DNA of 64,000 nt from Prevotella sp. (lineage in GTDB: Bacteria; Bacteroidota; Bacteroidia; Bacteroidales; Bacteroidaceae): positions 1 through 64,000 of the forward strand of contig JAGCRH010000062.1 of the NCBI GenBank assembly GCA_017964785.1, read 5' to 3'. This document shows, one piece after another, positions 44,523-54,750 of the stretch. The notes under the pieces are model-generated. The model saw nothing but the letters and a program-made list of their open reading frames with translations. It was not told where the DNA came from and searched no databases. Position numbers and translations under genes: made by a program. How positions within the stretch are numbered: the first letter of the stretch is position 1; every line of letters begins with the position of its first letter.

Positions 44523-44936
44523 TTGGCGCGGATACTGTCCATCGATTACGGTAAGAAACGTACAGGTATAGCAGTCACCGACCCATTGCAAATTATTGCA
44601 GGCGGGTTGGCGACTGTTTCTACGTCAGAACTATTCGACTGGTTGAAGGCCTATCTGGCCAAAGAGGCGGTGGAGCGTATCATCATCGGTGAACCGCGAC
44701 AGCCTAACGGACAACCCAGTGAGAACCTTCAGCGTGTACAGCAGTTCGTGAACCGCTGGCGCAAGGCTGTGCCAGAAGTCCCGATTGAATACTTTGACGA
44801 GCGTTTTACTTCCGTATTGGCGCATCAGGCGATGCTTGACGGTGGCCTGAAAAAGAAAGCCCGTCAGGACAAGGCCCTCGTCGATGAGATCAGTGCCACT
44901 ATCATCCTCGAAGACTATTTAAGAAATAAAAAATGA
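44523..44936 (+). CDS. ruvX: Holliday junction resolvase-like protein RuvX/YqgF
   Basis: 137 residues. Starts [18 protein letters not shown], the RNase H-like fold motif with the catalytic Asp (DYG), followed by [15 protein letters not shown] and [12 protein letters not shown], ending [17 protein letters not shown]. In bacteria it is implicated in 16S rRNA 5' end maturation and Holliday junction processing. No ATG is placed well; a TTG at 44523, 4 nt after the previous stop, gives the expected length. Overlaps def by 4 nt. Confidence 0.87.
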   Translation: MARILSIDYGKKRTGIAVTDPLQIIAGGLATVSTSELFDWLKAYLAKEAVERIIIGEPRQPNGQPSENLQRVQQFVNRWRKAVPEVPIEYFDERFTSVLAHQAMLDGGLKKKARQDKALVDEISATIILEDYLRNKK

Positions 44937-45493
44937 TCCTACCTATTTTTATATATGGTCAGCCTGTGCTCCGCAAGGTGGCTGAAGACATCACCCCCGA
45001 CTATCCCGACTTAAAGCAGTTGATTGCCGATATGTGGGAGACACTGGCTGAGTCAGAAGGTATCGGACTGGCAGCGCCTCAGATTGGCAAGGCTATCCGA
45101 TTGTCGGTAATTGACCTTGATGTGCTGTCGGAGGATCTGCCTGAATATAAGGGCTTCCGTCAGGTGTTTATCAATCCCCATATCGTCGAGTACGATGAGT
45201 CGGATACCAATTCCTCGGAGGAGGGGTGCCTTTCTCTGCCTGCCATCCACGAGAAGGTGGTGCGTCCGAAGCGTATTCACGTGGAGTGGGACGATGAACA
45301 GTTCCAGCACCACGACGAGTGGATAGAAGGTTATCTGGCCCGAGTCATGCAACACGAGTTCGATCATCTCGATGGTAAGATGTTCGTGGATCGTATTTCT
45401 CCCCTCCGCAAACAACTTATCCAGAGCAAGTTACGCGCCCTGACACAAGGTCGCTACCGCTGCGGCTACAAGACCAAACCCGTAAGGAAATAA
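44933..45493 (+). CDS. def: peptide deformylase
   Basis: Removes the N-formyl group from nascent proteins; metalloenzyme. 186 residues with all three motifs: [10 protein letters not shown] (~43-52), EEGCLSLP (~96-103) with the metal Cys, and QHEFDHLDG (~140-148) with HExxH-type ligands. Overlaps ruvX by ATGA. Its 3' end leads into an inverted repeat that also holds the start of the TPR gene. Confidence 0.96.
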   Translation: MILPIFIYGQPVLRKVAEDITPDYPDLKQLIADMWETLAESEGIGLAAPQIGKAIRLSVIDLDVLSEDLPEYKGFRQVFINPHIVEYDESDTNSSEEGCLSLPAIHEKVVRPKRIHVEWDDEQFQHHDEWIEGYLARVMQHEFDHLDGKMFVDRISPLRKQLIQSKLRALTQGRYRCGYKTKPVRK

Positions 45494-45514
45494 AAAAATG
45501 CGACGCATTTTTTT
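45492..45514 (+). promoter_or_regulatory. inverted repeat spanning the start codon of the TPR gene
   Basis: A perfect inverted repeat with 11-bp arms (AAAAAAATGCG, central A, then its complement) contains the ATG at 45498 and ends in a T-run. It may slow transcription or gate translation of the downstream gene; weak stem, so tentative. Confidence 0.35.
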
Positions 45515-47450
45515 TATTCTCTCACTCTTGCCACTGGTCGGTTTTGCCCAGTACAACACAGACCGCTTGGTGATGATAGGGCGCTCGGCCCTCTATTATG
45601 AGGACTATGTGCTCTCCATCCAGTATTTCAATCTGGCCATCTCGGCCAAGCCTTATCTCTATGAACCTTGGTTCTTCCGAGGGGTAGCCAAATTCTATCT
45701 CGATGATTTCCGTGGTGCGGAAAGTGACTGTTCAGAAGCCATTGAGCGTAATCCGTATGTGATGACCATCTATGAGTTGCGAGGGCTTTGTCGCATCAAT
45801 CAGAAGAAATATACGGAGGCGATTGACGACTATACTCATGCCATCCGTTATAATCCCGACAATCAGGGGCTTTGGCATAACCGTATTCTCTGTCGTATCA
45901 ACGAGAAGGACTATGAGCGAGGACTGGCAGAGATTGACACGATGCTGACCCGTTGGTCGAACTATGCCAGGGGCTATGCGATGCAGGCAGAGATCTATCT
46001 GTTGCAGAAAGACACGACACAGGCCATCAAGTCGTTGGATAAGAGTCTGGAATTGGATCCCTATGATGCTGGTATCTGGGCAGAGCGGGCCGTGATCAGT
46101 CTGGCGCGACAGAAATGGAAGGAGGGTGAGGGCTTTCTGACCAAGGCCATCCACCTGCAGCCGAAGAATGCCGGCTATTACATCAACCGCGCATTGGCCC
46201 GCTATAACCAGAACGGACTTCGTGGGGCAATGGCGGATTATGATACAGCCCTGGATCTCGACCCTAACAATTTCATCGGACATTATAATCGTGGTCTGCT
46301 TCGGGCGCAGGTGGGTGACGACAATCGAGGTATCGAGGACTTTGACTTTGTGCTTCGTCTGGAACCCAATGACCTGATGGCACTCTTCAATCGTGCCTTG
46401 CTGTTGGAGCAGACAGGTAACCTGCGTGATGCCATCCGCGACTATTCCAAGGTGATAGAGGAGTTTCCGAATTTCTGGTTTGGACTCGATCACCGTGCCT
46501 CATGCTACCGTCGCTTAGGAATGACCAGACAGGCAGAGGCTGATGAGTTTCGTATCCTGAAAGCCCAGATGGACAAACGTTATGGGGGTAAGCAGCCCCG
46601 ACTCTCGAAGCGCCAGATGCGTCGCAAGAGTGATACCGACCCAGACAAATACAACCAGTTGGTGGTGGCTGATGAACAGCAGGTGGAACACGAGTACAAG
46701 AGCGACTATCGGGGGAAGGTACAGAACCGTCAGGTGGAGATGGCCTGGCAGCCGATGTTCGCCCTGTCGTTCTTTGCCGTGTATGACAATGTGCGTTCGT
46801 ATATCGCATTCGACAAGGATGTGGATGCCTTTAACCAGCACTCCAGATCGCATAGCATCCATATCAATACGACACAGCCGAATATCGATGAGACTAGGAT
46901 GAACCGTCATGTTGCCTTTATCGATTCTGTCACCGTAGCCATCGGTGAAGCCAAGGGGAATGTGGAAGTGAAGCCGCTCCTTATCCAGCGGGCTGTTGCC
47001 TACAGTGCCATCCAAAACTTCGATTCTGCCATCGATGACCTCTCGACACTCCTCCAGATGGACTCTACTTCTGTGCTTGCCTATTGGCAGCGGGCTGTCT
47101 GTCAGGCGAAGATCAATGAGTTCAATGCCTCTCAGGGTACGAATATCGATTTGAAATCGGCCAATGTGCTCAGCGACTTGTGCGAGGCTATCAAACGGGC
47201 TCCCCAGAATCCGTACCTTTATTATAATAGAGGCTGCCATTATGCCATCAGGAAAGACTATCACCGGGCTATCGACGACTTCACCCGTGCGCTGGAGATC
47301 GACAGGAATATTCCTGAGGCCTATTATAACCGTGGTCTTGTCTATCTCTATACCGACAGGACGACAGAAGGTGTGGCCGATTTGAGCAAGGCAGGTGAAC
47401 TGGGCATCTACTCCGCCTATAGTGTCATCAAGAAATACCGTGAGAAGTGA
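45498..47450 (+). CDS. tetratricopeptide-repeat protein, secreted
   Basis: 650 residues with a signal peptide (MRRIFFILSLLPLVGFAQYN). About ten TPR units are visible, e.g. EPWFFRGVAKFYLDDFRGAE, LWHNRILCRINEKDYERGLA, and near the C-terminus YLYYNRGCHYAIRKDYHRAI and EAYYNRGLVYLYTDRTTEGV. A break around residues 350-470 (RLSKRQMRRKSDTD) is charged and repeat-free. TPRs mediate protein-protein contacts; likely periplasmic scaffold. Overlaps the CotH gene start by 4 nt. Confidence 0.88.
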   Translation: MRRIFFILSLLPLVGFAQYNTDRLVMIGRSALYYEDYVLSIQYFNLAISAKPYLYEPWFFRGVAKFYLDDFRGAESDCSEAIERNPYVMTIYELRGLCRINQKKYTEAIDDYTHAIRYNPDNQGLWHNRILCRINEKDYERGLAEIDTMLTRWSNYARGYAMQAEIYLLQKDTTQAIKSLDKSLELDPYDAGIWAERAVISLARQKWKEGEGFLTKAIHLQPKNAGYYINRALARYNQNGLRGAMADYDTALDLDPNNFIGHYNRGLLRAQVGDDNRGIEDFDFVLRLEPNDLMALFNRALLLEQTGNLRDAIRDYSKVIEEFPNFWFGLDHRASCYRRLGMTRQAEADEFRILKAQMDKRYGGKQPRLSKRQMRRKSDTDPDKYNQLVVADEQQVEHEYKSDYRGKVQNRQVEMAWQPMFALSFFAVYDNVRSYIAFDKDVDAFNQHSRSHSIHINTTQPNIDETRMNRHVAFIDSVTVAIGEAKGNVEVKPLLIQRAVAYSAIQNFDSAIDDLSTLLQMDSTSVLAYWQRAVCQAKINEFNASQGTNIDLKSANVLSDLCEAIKRAPQNPYLYYNRGCHYAIRKDYHRAIDDFTRALEIDRNIPEAYYNRGLVYLYTDRTTEGVADLSKAGELGIYSAYSVIKKYREK

Positions 47451-49297
47451 TGATAGTGTTCAGGATGTGTCTCTTCTGTCTGGCGGCTTTTTGGTTGTCT
47501 GATGCCTATGCCGATGACAAATTGACAGGAAAAGTGATTGGTACGCAGGAATGTGTGGATTATGCCAATACCTCCAAGTCAACCACAACCGTCAATACCT
47601 GTGCGAATGCCTTCGACGGTAATCTGAGTACGTTCTTTGCCTCATGGGAGCGGAGTTACACCTGGGCGGGACTGGATCTGGGATCACCTCATGTCATCAC
47701 GAGGGTGGGGTGGTCGCCACGTAATGACGGACAGGGGGCTAAACGGGTACAACTCGGGGTCTTTGAGGGGGCTAACCGTGAGGATTTCATGGATGCCCTG
47801 CCACTCTATGTCGTTACGGAGAAAGGTATAATCGGACAATTGTCCTATGCCGATGTGGCGTGCTCTCGCGGCTTCCGGTATGTACGTTATATCGGACCTG
47901 CCGATGCCCGTTGTAATATCGCGGAACTCGAGTTCTATGGCCATCCTGGCGAGGGCGATGACACCCATCTCTATCAGGTGACAAACCTGCCTACCGTCAG
48001 CATCCATACCCTCAATGGGGAGATCCCCTATGACAAGAAGCATCAGATCGTGTCGCAGTTGACGATTATCTCTGAGGATGGCACCCGTCTGCTTTCAGAA
48101 CCTGGTACGACGCGCGAAAGAGGCAACGCCTCCCGTAGTTTCCCCAAGAAACCCTATCGCATCAAGTTTGACAAGAAACAGCGTGTATTGGATGCTCCTG
48201 CCAAGGCGAAGAAATGGACGCTAATCAACAACTATGGCGACAAGACGCTGATGCGTAACCTGTTGGCTTTTGAACTGAGCCGTCGCCTGGGTATGCCATA
48301 TACCCCATACGGCACTGCCGTCGATGTGCTGCTCAATGGCGAATACAAGGGCTGTTACCAGTTGTGCGACCAGATTCAGGTGCATAAGGATCGGATTAAT
48401 ATCGAGGAGATGACCCCAGCCGACAATGAAGGCAGCGCCCTGACGGGTGGCTATTTCGTTGAGATAGATGCGTATGCAGATCGAGAAAAGTCTTGGTTCC
48501 GCTCCAACAACAGAAACCCTGTCACCATCAAATCGCCGGAGGAAGACTCCATCACCACTCAGCAGAAAAACTATATCAGGGCGTTCTTCAATAAGATGGA
48601 GAGCCAGTGGGAGACTTATTTAGACAAGAATACTTTCCTGCGCCACTTCCTCGTGGGGGAATTATCGGGTAATACCGACACCTATTGGAGTGTCTTCATG
48701 TATAAGCAGCGTGACGACGACATGATGTATACGGGTCCTGTCTGGGATTTCGACCTGGCTTTCAGCAATGACGGACGTATCTATCCTGTCAATGGCAAGT
48801 CCGACTTTATTTATCGAAGCGGTGGAAGTAATACGGGCAGTATGAAGTCGTTTGTTGACAAGATTGTCGTCAATAATGCCGATGCCAAGGCGCAGATGCT
48901 GGATATCTGGGACCAGGCAAGACGGGGCGGACTGACGGAAGAGAACATGGTGGCCTATATCGACTCGATGGAGACGGTCCTCCAAGCGTCCCAGCAACTC
49001 AATTTCATCCGCTGGCCCATCATGAACCAGATTGTGCATCAGAATGCGCGTATCTGGGGCAGTTATCAGGCCGAGGTGGAGAATGTACGTACCTTTATGA
49101 AGGAGCGCATCGCCTGGATGGATAAGAAACTGAAATACACCTATAATGGCATTGCCGACATACTTGTTGACTTGACACAGCCCTATCGTGTGTATAGTCT
49201 TTCCGGACAGCCTTACGGTGATACGTTGGAAGGCCTGCGTCCCGGCATTTATGTGGTTCGTCAGGGTGAGGCTGCCAGGAAGGTGGTCGTCAGGTAG
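47447..49297 (+). CDS. secreted CotH-family protein with F5/8-type N-domain and T9SS-like tail
   Basis: 616 residues. Signal peptide ~1-22 (ends AYADD). Residues ~35-165 look like a discoidin/F5-8 type C domain (CANAFDGNLSTFFASWERSY, FRYVRYIGPADARCNIAELE), usually carbohydrate-binding. The CotH kinase-like domain spans ~185-520: TTRERGNASRSFPKKPYRIK, LLNGEYKGCYQLCDQI, GGYFVEID, and the signature GPVWDFDLAF. The end (YRVYSLSGQPYGDTLEGLRP... GIYVVRQGEAARKVVVR as a separate stretch) resembles a type A Por/T9SS sorting signal. CotH proteins phosphorylate partner proteins in Bacillus; the partner here is unknown. Confidence 0.88.
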   Translation: MMIVFRMCLFCLAAFWLSDAYADDKLTGKVIGTQECVDYANTSKSTTTVNTCANAFDGNLSTFFASWERSYTWAGLDLGSPHVITRVGWSPRNDGQGAKRVQLGVFEGANREDFMDALPLYVVTEKGIIGQLSYADVACSRGFRYVRYIGPADARCNIAELEFYGHPGEGDDTHLYQVTNLPTVSIHTLNGEIPYDKKHQIVSQLTIISEDGTRLLSEPGTTRERGNASRSFPKKPYRIKFDKKQRVLDAPAKAKKWTLINNYGDKTLMRNLLAFELSRRLGMPYTPYGTAVDVLLNGEYKGCYQLCDQIQVHKDRINIEEMTPADNEGSALTGGYFVEIDAYADREKSWFRSNNRNPVTIKSPEEDSITTQQKNYIRAFFNKMESQWETYLDKNTFLRHFLVGELSGNTDTYWSVFMYKQRDDDMMYTGPVWDFDLAFSNDGRIYPVNGKSDFIYRSGGSNTGSMKSFVDKIVVNNADAKAQMLDIWDQARRGGLTEENMVAYIDSMETVLQASQQLNFIRWPIMNQIVHQNARIWGSYQAEVENVRTFMKERIAWMDKKLKYTYNGIADILVDLTQPYRVYSLSGQPYGDTLEGLRPGIYVVRQGEAARKVVVR

Positions 49298-49382
49298 GTT
49301 CCAAAGTACTTGCCTTCAGAAGTACCTCAGACCTACCAGCGTAAAAAATCAAAAAAAATTTGGTTTTTCGCTCACTTATTCG

Positions 49383-49390
49383 TACCTTTG
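49383..49390 (+). promoter_or_regulatory. -7 box of thrS
   Basis: TACCTTTG, 34 nt upstream of the thrS ATG; a TTTG (49360-49363 region) is placed at about -33. Confidence 0.75.
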
Positions 49391-49424
49391 CGCCTTGAAA
49401 TCGATTTTATATATAAAATAAGGT

Positions 49425-51368
49425 ATGATCAATATTACATTCCCAGACGGATCTGTTCGTTCGTATGAGCAGGGCGTGACTGGCTTTCAGATTGCAGAGA
49501 GCATCTCTCCGGCTCTCGCACGCAGCGTTGTTTCCTGCGGTGTAAACGGGGAGACGGTTGAATTGAACCGTCCTATCAATGAGGACGCTACCATCGAACT
49601 GTATAAGTTCGACGACGAGCAGGGTAAGCACACTTTCTGGCACACTTCCGCCCACCTGTTGGCTGAGGCTTTGCAGGAACTCTATCCCGGCATTCAGTTT
49701 GGTTTCGGACCTGCTGTCGAGAACGGTTTCTTCTATGATGTGCTGTTGAAGGACGGCGAGAGCATCAAGGAGAGCGATTTCCCCAAGATTGAGGCAAAGA
49801 TGAAGGAACTGGCAGGCAAGAAAGAGCCCGTGGTTCGTCGCGAGGTGCCAAAGGCAGAGGCTTTGAAGCAATTTGCTGCCGACGGTCAGACCTACAAGTG
49901 CGAGCACATCGAGCAGGACCTGGAAGACGGTTCCATCACCACATATACCCAGGGTAATTTCACCGATCTCTGCCGTGGTCCGCACCTCGTGGATACCGGT
50001 GAGATCAAGGCAGTGAAACTGACCTCCGTTGCCGGTGCTTTCTGGCGCGGAGATGCCACCCGTGAGCAGATGCAGCGTCTGTATGGTATCTCCTTCCCCA
50101 AGAAGAAGATGCTCGACGAGTATCTGGAAATGTTGGAGGAGGCCAAGAAGCGTGACCATCGTAAGATAGGTAAAGAGATGGAACTCTTCATGTTCTCCGA
50201 CAAGGTAGGCAAGGGCCTGCCCATCTGGTTGCCAAAGGGAACAGAACTCCGTCTGCGCTTGCAGGATCACTTGCGTAAGGTACAGAAGCGCTTTGGGTAT
50301 CAAGAGGTTATCACTCCGCATATCGGCTCTAAGAACCTCTATGTTACTTCTGGTCACTATGCCCATTATGGCAAGGATTCCTTCCAGCCCATCCATACCC
50401 CAGAGGAGGATGAGGAGTACATGTTGAAGCCGATGAACTGTCCGCACCACTGTGAGATTTTCGCCTGGAAGCCCCGTTCATACCGCGACCTGCCCCTGCG
50501 TATTGCTGAGTTTGGTACGGTGTATCGCTATGAGCAGAGTGGTGAACTCCATGGACTGACCCGTGTACGTTCCTTTACCCAGGACGATGCCCATCTCTTC
50601 TGTCGTCCGGATCAGGTGAAGCAGGAGTTCCTCAATGTGATGGATATCATCGGTATCGTGCTTTCTGCCTTCGGTTTCAACTTCGAGGCACAGATCTCTC
50701 TCCGCGATCCTAACGACCACGAGAAATACGTGGGTACCGACGAGGACTGGGCACTGGCTGAGAAGGCTATTGTGGAGGCTTGTCAGGAGAAGGGCCTGCC
50801 CGCCAAGGTGGAATACGGCGAGGCTGCCTTCTATGGTCCGAAACTCGACTTTATGATTAAGGATGCCATCGGTCGTCGCTGGCAGTTGGGTACCATTCAG
50901 GTGGACTACAACCTGCCGAAGCGTTTCCAACTCGAATACACCGATGAGGACAACACGAAGAAGACGCCTGTGATGATCCATCGTGCACCGTTTGGCTCTA
51001 TGGAGCGTTTCTGTGCCGTGCTGATTGAGCATACCAGTGGTCACTTCCCCCTCTGGCTTACGCCTGATCAGGTGGCCATCCTGCCACTTTCTGAGAAGTA
51101 CAACGACTATGCCCAGGAGGTTGCCAAGAAGTTCGATATGGGTGGTGTCCGTGCCACCATCGACCTGCGCAACGAGAAACTGGGTCGTAAAATCCGCGAC
51201 AACGAGTTGAAGCGCATTCCTTATATGGTCATCGTCGGCGAGAAGGAAGCCGCTGACGGCACTGTTGCCGTTCGTCCTCAGGGTGGTGGTGAACAGAGCG
51301 TGAAGACCATCCAGGCATTCATCGACGAAGTGAATGCTCGTGTCGCCGAAATGACTAAGGACTTTTAA
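49425..51368 (+). CDS. thrS: threonyl-tRNA synthetase
   Basis: Charges tRNA-Thr. 647 residues with TGS domain at ~1-60 ([20 protein letters not shown]), the editing domain with [12 protein letters not shown] and later [11 protein letters not shown], the class II catalytic core (motif 2 [20 protein letters not shown], cited for location; ~360-380), CPHHCEIF with the zinc Cys, and motif 3 [12 protein letters not shown]-terminal anticodon-binding domain from ~545. Complete and typical. Confidence 0.97.
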   Translation: MINITFPDGSVRSYEQGVTGFQIAESISPALARSVVSCGVNGETVELNRPINEDATIELYKFDDEQGKHTFWHTSAHLLAEALQELYPGIQFGFGPAVENGFFYDVLLKDGESIKESDFPKIEAKMKELAGKKEPVVRREVPKAEALKQFAADGQTYKCEHIEQDLEDGSITTYTQGNFTDLCRGPHLVDTGEIKAVKLTSVAGAFWRGDATREQMQRLYGISFPKKKMLDEYLEMLEEAKKRDHRKIGKEMELFMFSDKVGKGLPIWLPKGTELRLRLQDHLRKVQKRFGYQEVITPHIGSKNLYVTSGHYAHYGKDSFQPIHTPEEDEEYMLKPMNCPHHCEIFAWKPRSYRDLPLRIAEFGTVYRYEQSGELHGLTRVRSFTQDDAHLFCRPDQVKQEFLNVMDIIGIVLSAFGFNFEAQISLRDPNDHEKYVGTDEDWALAEKAIVEACQEKGLPAKVEYGEAAFYGPKLDFMIKDAIGRRWQLGTIQVDYNLPKRFQLEYTDEDNTKKTPVMIHRAPFGSMERFCAVLIEHTSGHFPLWLTPDQVAILPLSEKYNDYAQEVAKKFDMGGVRATIDLRNEKLGRKIRDNELKRIPYMVIVGEKEAADGTVAVRPQGGGEQSVKTIQAFIDEVNARVAEMTKDF

Positions 51369-51381
51369 AATTATAGACATT

Positions 51382-52710
51382 ATGAAGAAAAGAATTATTA
51401 TGTGGATGTTGGCGGCCCTGCTGCCAGTGATGGTCTGGGGACAGACGGAAAAGTTGATAGATGGCATCTATTACAAATTGTACAGCAGTGCCAGGCAGGC
51501 CATTGTATCATCACCCTCCAACGGTTATTATTCCGGGGTGGTGACAATTCCTGATGGTTTTACCGATGACAACATCACTTATAGTGTGACGCAAATAGAT
51601 AGTAAGGCTTTCTATGGTTGTGAGGGACTGACTGTTGTAACCTTGCCTAGCAGCATTGTCAAAATCGGTGCTTTAGCCTTTCAAGACTGTACCAACTTAG
51701 AAGCCATCAATTTCCCCGATGGGTTGCTAGAAATCGATTGGCAGGCCTTCTTCGGGTGTTCCAGCCTGAAAAGGATTATCATTCCAGCCTCAGTCAACTC
51801 CATTTCGGGTGATTCCTTCTCAGGATGTACAGGTCTGATAGCCATTGACGTTCTTGAAGGAAACGAGACGTATGATTCACGTAACGGCTGCAATGCCATA
51901 ATTAGCACTGCCGACAACGAACTAATCCAGGGTTGTCGGGAGACGGTAATTCCCAGCGACGTAACGTCTATTGGAGAGGATGCCTTCTCCTATATGACGA
52001 ACATCATCCATGTGTCTGTACCAGAAGGTGTCACAATATTGAAATGGGGGGCTTTCACGGGTTGCAATGGTCTCAAGTCCGTTACCCTTCCCAATTCGCT
52101 GACAACCATTGAGACCTACGGCTTCAACTACTGCGTGAGTCTGGAAGAGGTGTCTATTGGTAAGGGCATAATCACTATTGATGATCTTGCTTTCCAGAAT
52201 TGTACATCTCTAAATGTGCTGAAGATATATGCTACCGTTCCTCCTACGATTGCTGCAGATGAGGATCCTTTCATTATTTATGGAGGATCGTCGTTTCGTA
52301 ACAATATTACGCTGTATGTACCGCAGGCTTCTGTCGATGCCTACAAGGCTGACAGTTACTGGGGGCAGTTCAAGGAGGTATTGCCTCTGCCCAACAAGTG
52401 TGCCACACCTTCCATTACGCTTGTTGATGGCAAAGTGAGTTGTACTTGTGACACTGAGGACGTGACATTCAAGACCACCATCAGCCGTGAACTCACAGGT
52501 AATGATGTGTTGGTGAATGGTACTTACACCATCAGAGTCGTTGCCTCCCGCGAGGGCTATGAGGATTCTGATCCTGTCGACTATACTGTCGATATGACGG
52601 AAGAAACAGTAACCATGGAGGGCGATGTCAATGGTGATGGTGTGGTGAACGCTGCTGATGCGGTGCGTGTTGCCAACATCATCATGAACAATGACGGACA
52701 GGTTGAATAA
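51382..52710 (+). CDS. secreted BspA-like leucine-rich repeat protein with dockerin-like C-terminus
   Basis: 442 residues. Signal peptide ~1-21 (ends WGQTEK). Residues ~45-320 hold several LRR_5 units (LTVVTLPSSIVKIGALAFQD, LKSVTLPNSLTTIETYGFNY). After a Fn3-like stretch, the C-terminal ~30 residues contain DVNGDGVVNAADAVRVANII, a dockerin type I-like calcium-binding repeat, here single. BspA-like proteins bind host or matrix proteins at the cell surface. It follows thrS by 13 nt and is probably cotranscribed with it. Confidence 0.87.
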   Translation: MKKRIIMWMLAALLPVMVWGQTEKLIDGIYYKLYSSARQAIVSSPSNGYYSGVVTIPDGFTDDNITYSVTQIDSKAFYGCEGLTVVTLPSSIVKIGALAFQDCTNLEAINFPDGLLEIDWQAFFGCSSLKRIIIPASVNSISGDSFSGCTGLIAIDVLEGNETYDSRNGCNAIISTADNELIQGCRETVIPSDVTSIGEDAFSYMTNIIHVSVPEGVTILKWGAFTGCNGLKSVTLPNSLTTIETYGFNYCVSLEEVSIGKGIITIDDLAFQNCTSLNVLKIYATVPPTIAADEDPFIIYGGSSFRNNITLYVPQASVDAYKADSYWGQFKEVLPLPNKCATPSITLVDGKVSCTCDTEDVTFKTTISRELTGNDVLVNGTYTIRVVASREGYEDSDPVDYTVDMTEETVTMEGDVNGDGVVNAADAVRVANIIMNNDGQVE

Positions 52711-52736
52711 TCTTTCTGAAAATAATTGCTGAAAAA

Positions 52737-52768
52737 TTTGGTTAATTCGCTGAAAGTTAGTACCTTTG
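52737..52768 (+). promoter_or_regulatory. -33/-7 promoter of infC
   Basis: TTTG at 52737-52740 and TACCTTTG at 52761-52768 with 20 nt between, a textbook Bacteroidetes promoter, 24 nt before the ATG at 52793. Confidence 0.8.
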
Positions 52769-52792
52769 CAGCCGATTTGAAAAAAATAGTGG

Positions 52793-53500
52793 ATGAAGAA
52801 TGACAAATTGAAGCAACAGTACCGTATCAATGAGCAGATCCGGGTACGTGAAGTCCGCATCGTCGGTGACAATGGGAGCACCGTTGTTCCTATCCGTGAT
52901 GCTCTGAATATGGCCCACGATCAGGGTGTTGATCTTGTGGAGATTTCGCCCAACGCCAATCCGCCAGTTTGTCGTCTCATCGACTACTCCAAGTTCCTCT
53001 ACCAGCAGAAGAAGCGCCAGAAGGAAATGAAGGCCAAGCAGGTAAAGGTGGAGGTGAAGGAAATCCGTTTCGGACCCCAGACCGACGAGCACGACTATCA
53101 GTTCAAACTGAAACACGCCAAGGAGTTCCTCAGCGAAGGCAACAAGGTTCGTGCCTATGTGTTCTTCCGTGGACGCTCCATCCTGTTCAAGGAACAAGGC
53201 GAGGTGCTCCTCCTGCGTTTTGCCAACGATTTGGAGGAAGTCGGTAAGGTAGAAGGCATGCCCTCGCTCGAAGGCAAGAAGATGTTCCTCTATCTGGCTC
53301 CGAAGAAGGCTGGCGAGAAGAAGAAAAGCCAGCAGGCTCGCGACCGTGAGGCTGCCGAGGCTGAGGTTAAGGAGCAGAAGAAGGCTCAGCAGGCCGCTCA
53401 GCCAGAGGTCGACACAGAGATTCCCGCCAATGGCGGTCTCTTTGCCAACGCCAAGATTAGCGAAGAAGCGCTGAAGAAATTGACCGAGTCTGAGGACTAA
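52793..53500 (+). CDS. infC: translation initiation factor IF-3
   Basis: Binds the 30S subunit and controls start-site selection. 235 residues. N-domain: [40 protein letters not shown]-domain: [30 protein letters not shown]. From ~185 an added Lys/Glu/Ala-rich tail of about 50 residues, usual in Bacteroidetes IF-3. The ATG at 52793 gives the standard start; no AUU start is needed. Heads the infC-rpmI-rplT operon. Confidence 0.96.
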   Translation: MKNDKLKQQYRINEQIRVREVRIVGDNGSTVVPIRDALNMAHDQGVDLVEISPNANPPVCRLIDYSKFLYQQKKRQKEMKAKQVKVEVKEIRFGPQTDEHDYQFKLKHAKEFLSEGNKVRAYVFFRGRSILFKEQGEVLLLRFANDLEEVGKVEGMPSLEGKKMFLYLAPKKAGEKKKSQQARDREAAEAEVKEQKKAQQAAQPEVDTEIPANGGLFANAKISEEALKKLTESED

Positions 53501-53600
53501 TGTTCAATGCTCAATGGTCAATGTTCAATGAAAATTCAGATGGCGCGCCCGGTATATGCGTAGCCGTCGCTTATTAATAATAATTTAAAATTTAAAAACA

Positions 53601-53798
53601 ATGCCAAAAGTAAAGACAAACTCCGGTGCCAAGAAGAGATTCTCGTTCACCGGTACAGGTAAGGTTAAGAGAAATCACGCTTACCACAGCCACATTCTGA
53701 CAAAGAAGACCAAGAAGCAGAAGCGCAATCTTGTGCATTCTGCCATCGTTGACCCTTCAAACATGAAGCAGGTTCGTGATCTGCTGTGTCTCCGCTAA
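53601..53798 (+). CDS. rpmI: 50S ribosomal protein L35
   Basis: 65 residues: [20 protein letters not shown] and the basic stretch [14 protein letters not shown] are the L35 signature. Lies 100 nt after infC; that gap holds a degenerate TCAATG simple repeat (53503-53529) and no gene. Confidence 0.96.
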   Translation: MPKVKTNSGAKKRFSFTGTGKVKRNHAYHSHILTKKTKKQKRNLVHSAIVDPSNMKQVRDLLCLR

Positions 53799-53832
53799 CC
53801 CTATTGTCTAACATTTTAAAGTAAGAAGAATT

Positions 53833-54177
53833 ATGCCAAGAAGTGTAAATCACGTTGCATCAAGAGCAAAGCGTAAGAGAATTTTGAAACTTACCCGTGG
53901 CTACTTTGGAGCCCGTAAGAATGTTTGGACAGTAGCAAAGAACACCTGGGAGAAGGGTCTGACCTATGCCTACCGCGATCGTCGTAACAAGAAGCGCAAT
54001 TTCCGCAGCCTGTGGATTCAGCGTATCAATGCCGCCGCTCGCTTGGAGGGCATGAGTTACAGTGTCCTGATGGGCAAACTCACCAAGGCTGGTATCGAGA
54101 TCAACCGCAAGGTGCTCGCCGACCTGGCCATGAACAATCCCGAGGCTTTCAAGGCCATCGTGGAGAAGGTAAAGTAA
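53833..54177 (+). CDS. rplT: 50S ribosomal protein L20
   Basis: 114 residues: [52 protein letters not shown]. Needed for 50S assembly. Last gene of the infC operon, followed by a strong terminator. Confidence 0.97.
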   Translation: MPRSVNHVASRAKRKRILKLTRGYFGARKNVWTVAKNTWEKGLTYAYRDRRNKKRNFRSLWIQRINAAARLEGMSYSVLMGKLTKAGIEINRKVLADLAMNNPEAFKAIVEKVK

Positions 54178-54200
54178 GTTACCACCCTACTCAAAACAAT

Positions 54201-54240
54201 AAAGCCGCAATTCCTAATTAGGAGTTGCGGCTTTTGTTTT
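54201..54240 (+). terminator. intrinsic terminator of infC-rpmI-rplT
   Basis: AAAGCCGCAAT-TCCT, AATT loop, AGGA-GTTGCGGCTTT, then TTGTTTT: a long stem with one internal mismatch, 23 nt after the rplT stop. Confidence 0.92.
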
Positions 54241-54264
54241 GCCATTACAGATCCGGGCTCATAT

Positions 54265-54747
54265 CTATTTCCTTTTCAGGAAATCAGCGAAGATACGGGC
54301 GGCGGACTCAACTTTTGCAGCACAGGGTCGGGATTTGTAGTATTCGGCGGTGCGGGGGGAGGCTATGTAACTGCATGAGGCCTTCTCGTAGCCCTTCAAG
54401 CCGAGGATTTCCGCACAGATGAGGCTACCGTTCTGCTGGCGCGACTGTTCCAGCAGTTCCTGCACCACCTTGTAGCAAGCCGTTTTCCCCTCAAGGTCTG
54501 AGCCCTCCGTCTGTCCACAGTGCAGACCGACCAGCATGACGATGCCCGATACGGCGCCACACATCATCCTCATCCTGCCGATTCCTCCTCCAAAGCCGGC
54601 TGCAATCTTCTTGGCCAGTATGTCATCCAGTCCGTAGAGGTCTGCAAAGGCTGCGACGACACTCTGGCAACAGCCATAGCCTGCCATAAAGTTCTCTACG
54701 GCACGGGCCACGCGTTCTTCCAGTTGTTGTTCCGTAAGTTCAGTCAT
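54265..54747 (-). CDS. C_GCAxxG_C_C family redox-type protein
   Basis: 160 residues. YGCCQSVVAAFADLYG, MRMMCGAVSG and a C-terminal RPCAAKVESAARI carry the conserved Cys positions of the C-GCAxxG-C-C family (PF09719), thought to be redox proteins. The middle ACYKVVQEL and SLICAEILGL Cys also fit. No signal peptide. Convergent with rplT, and it follows the gene at 54751 with a 3-nt gap, so the two probably form one minus-strand operon. Confidence 0.88.
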   Translation of the reverse strand: MTELTEQQLEERVARAVENFMAGYGCCQSVVAAFADLYGLDDILAKKIAAGFGGGIGRMRMMCGAVSGIVMLVGLHCGQTEGSDLEGKTACYKVVQELLEQSRQQNGSLICAEILGLKGYEKASCSYIASPRTAEYYKSRPCAAKVESAARIFADFLKRK

Positions 54748-54750
54748 ATC

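Noticed and set aside
49407..51467. Long antisense open frames across thrS (347 and 329 codons)
   Set aside because: Antisense shadows of a well-conserved gene; composition and sequence match no protein pattern.
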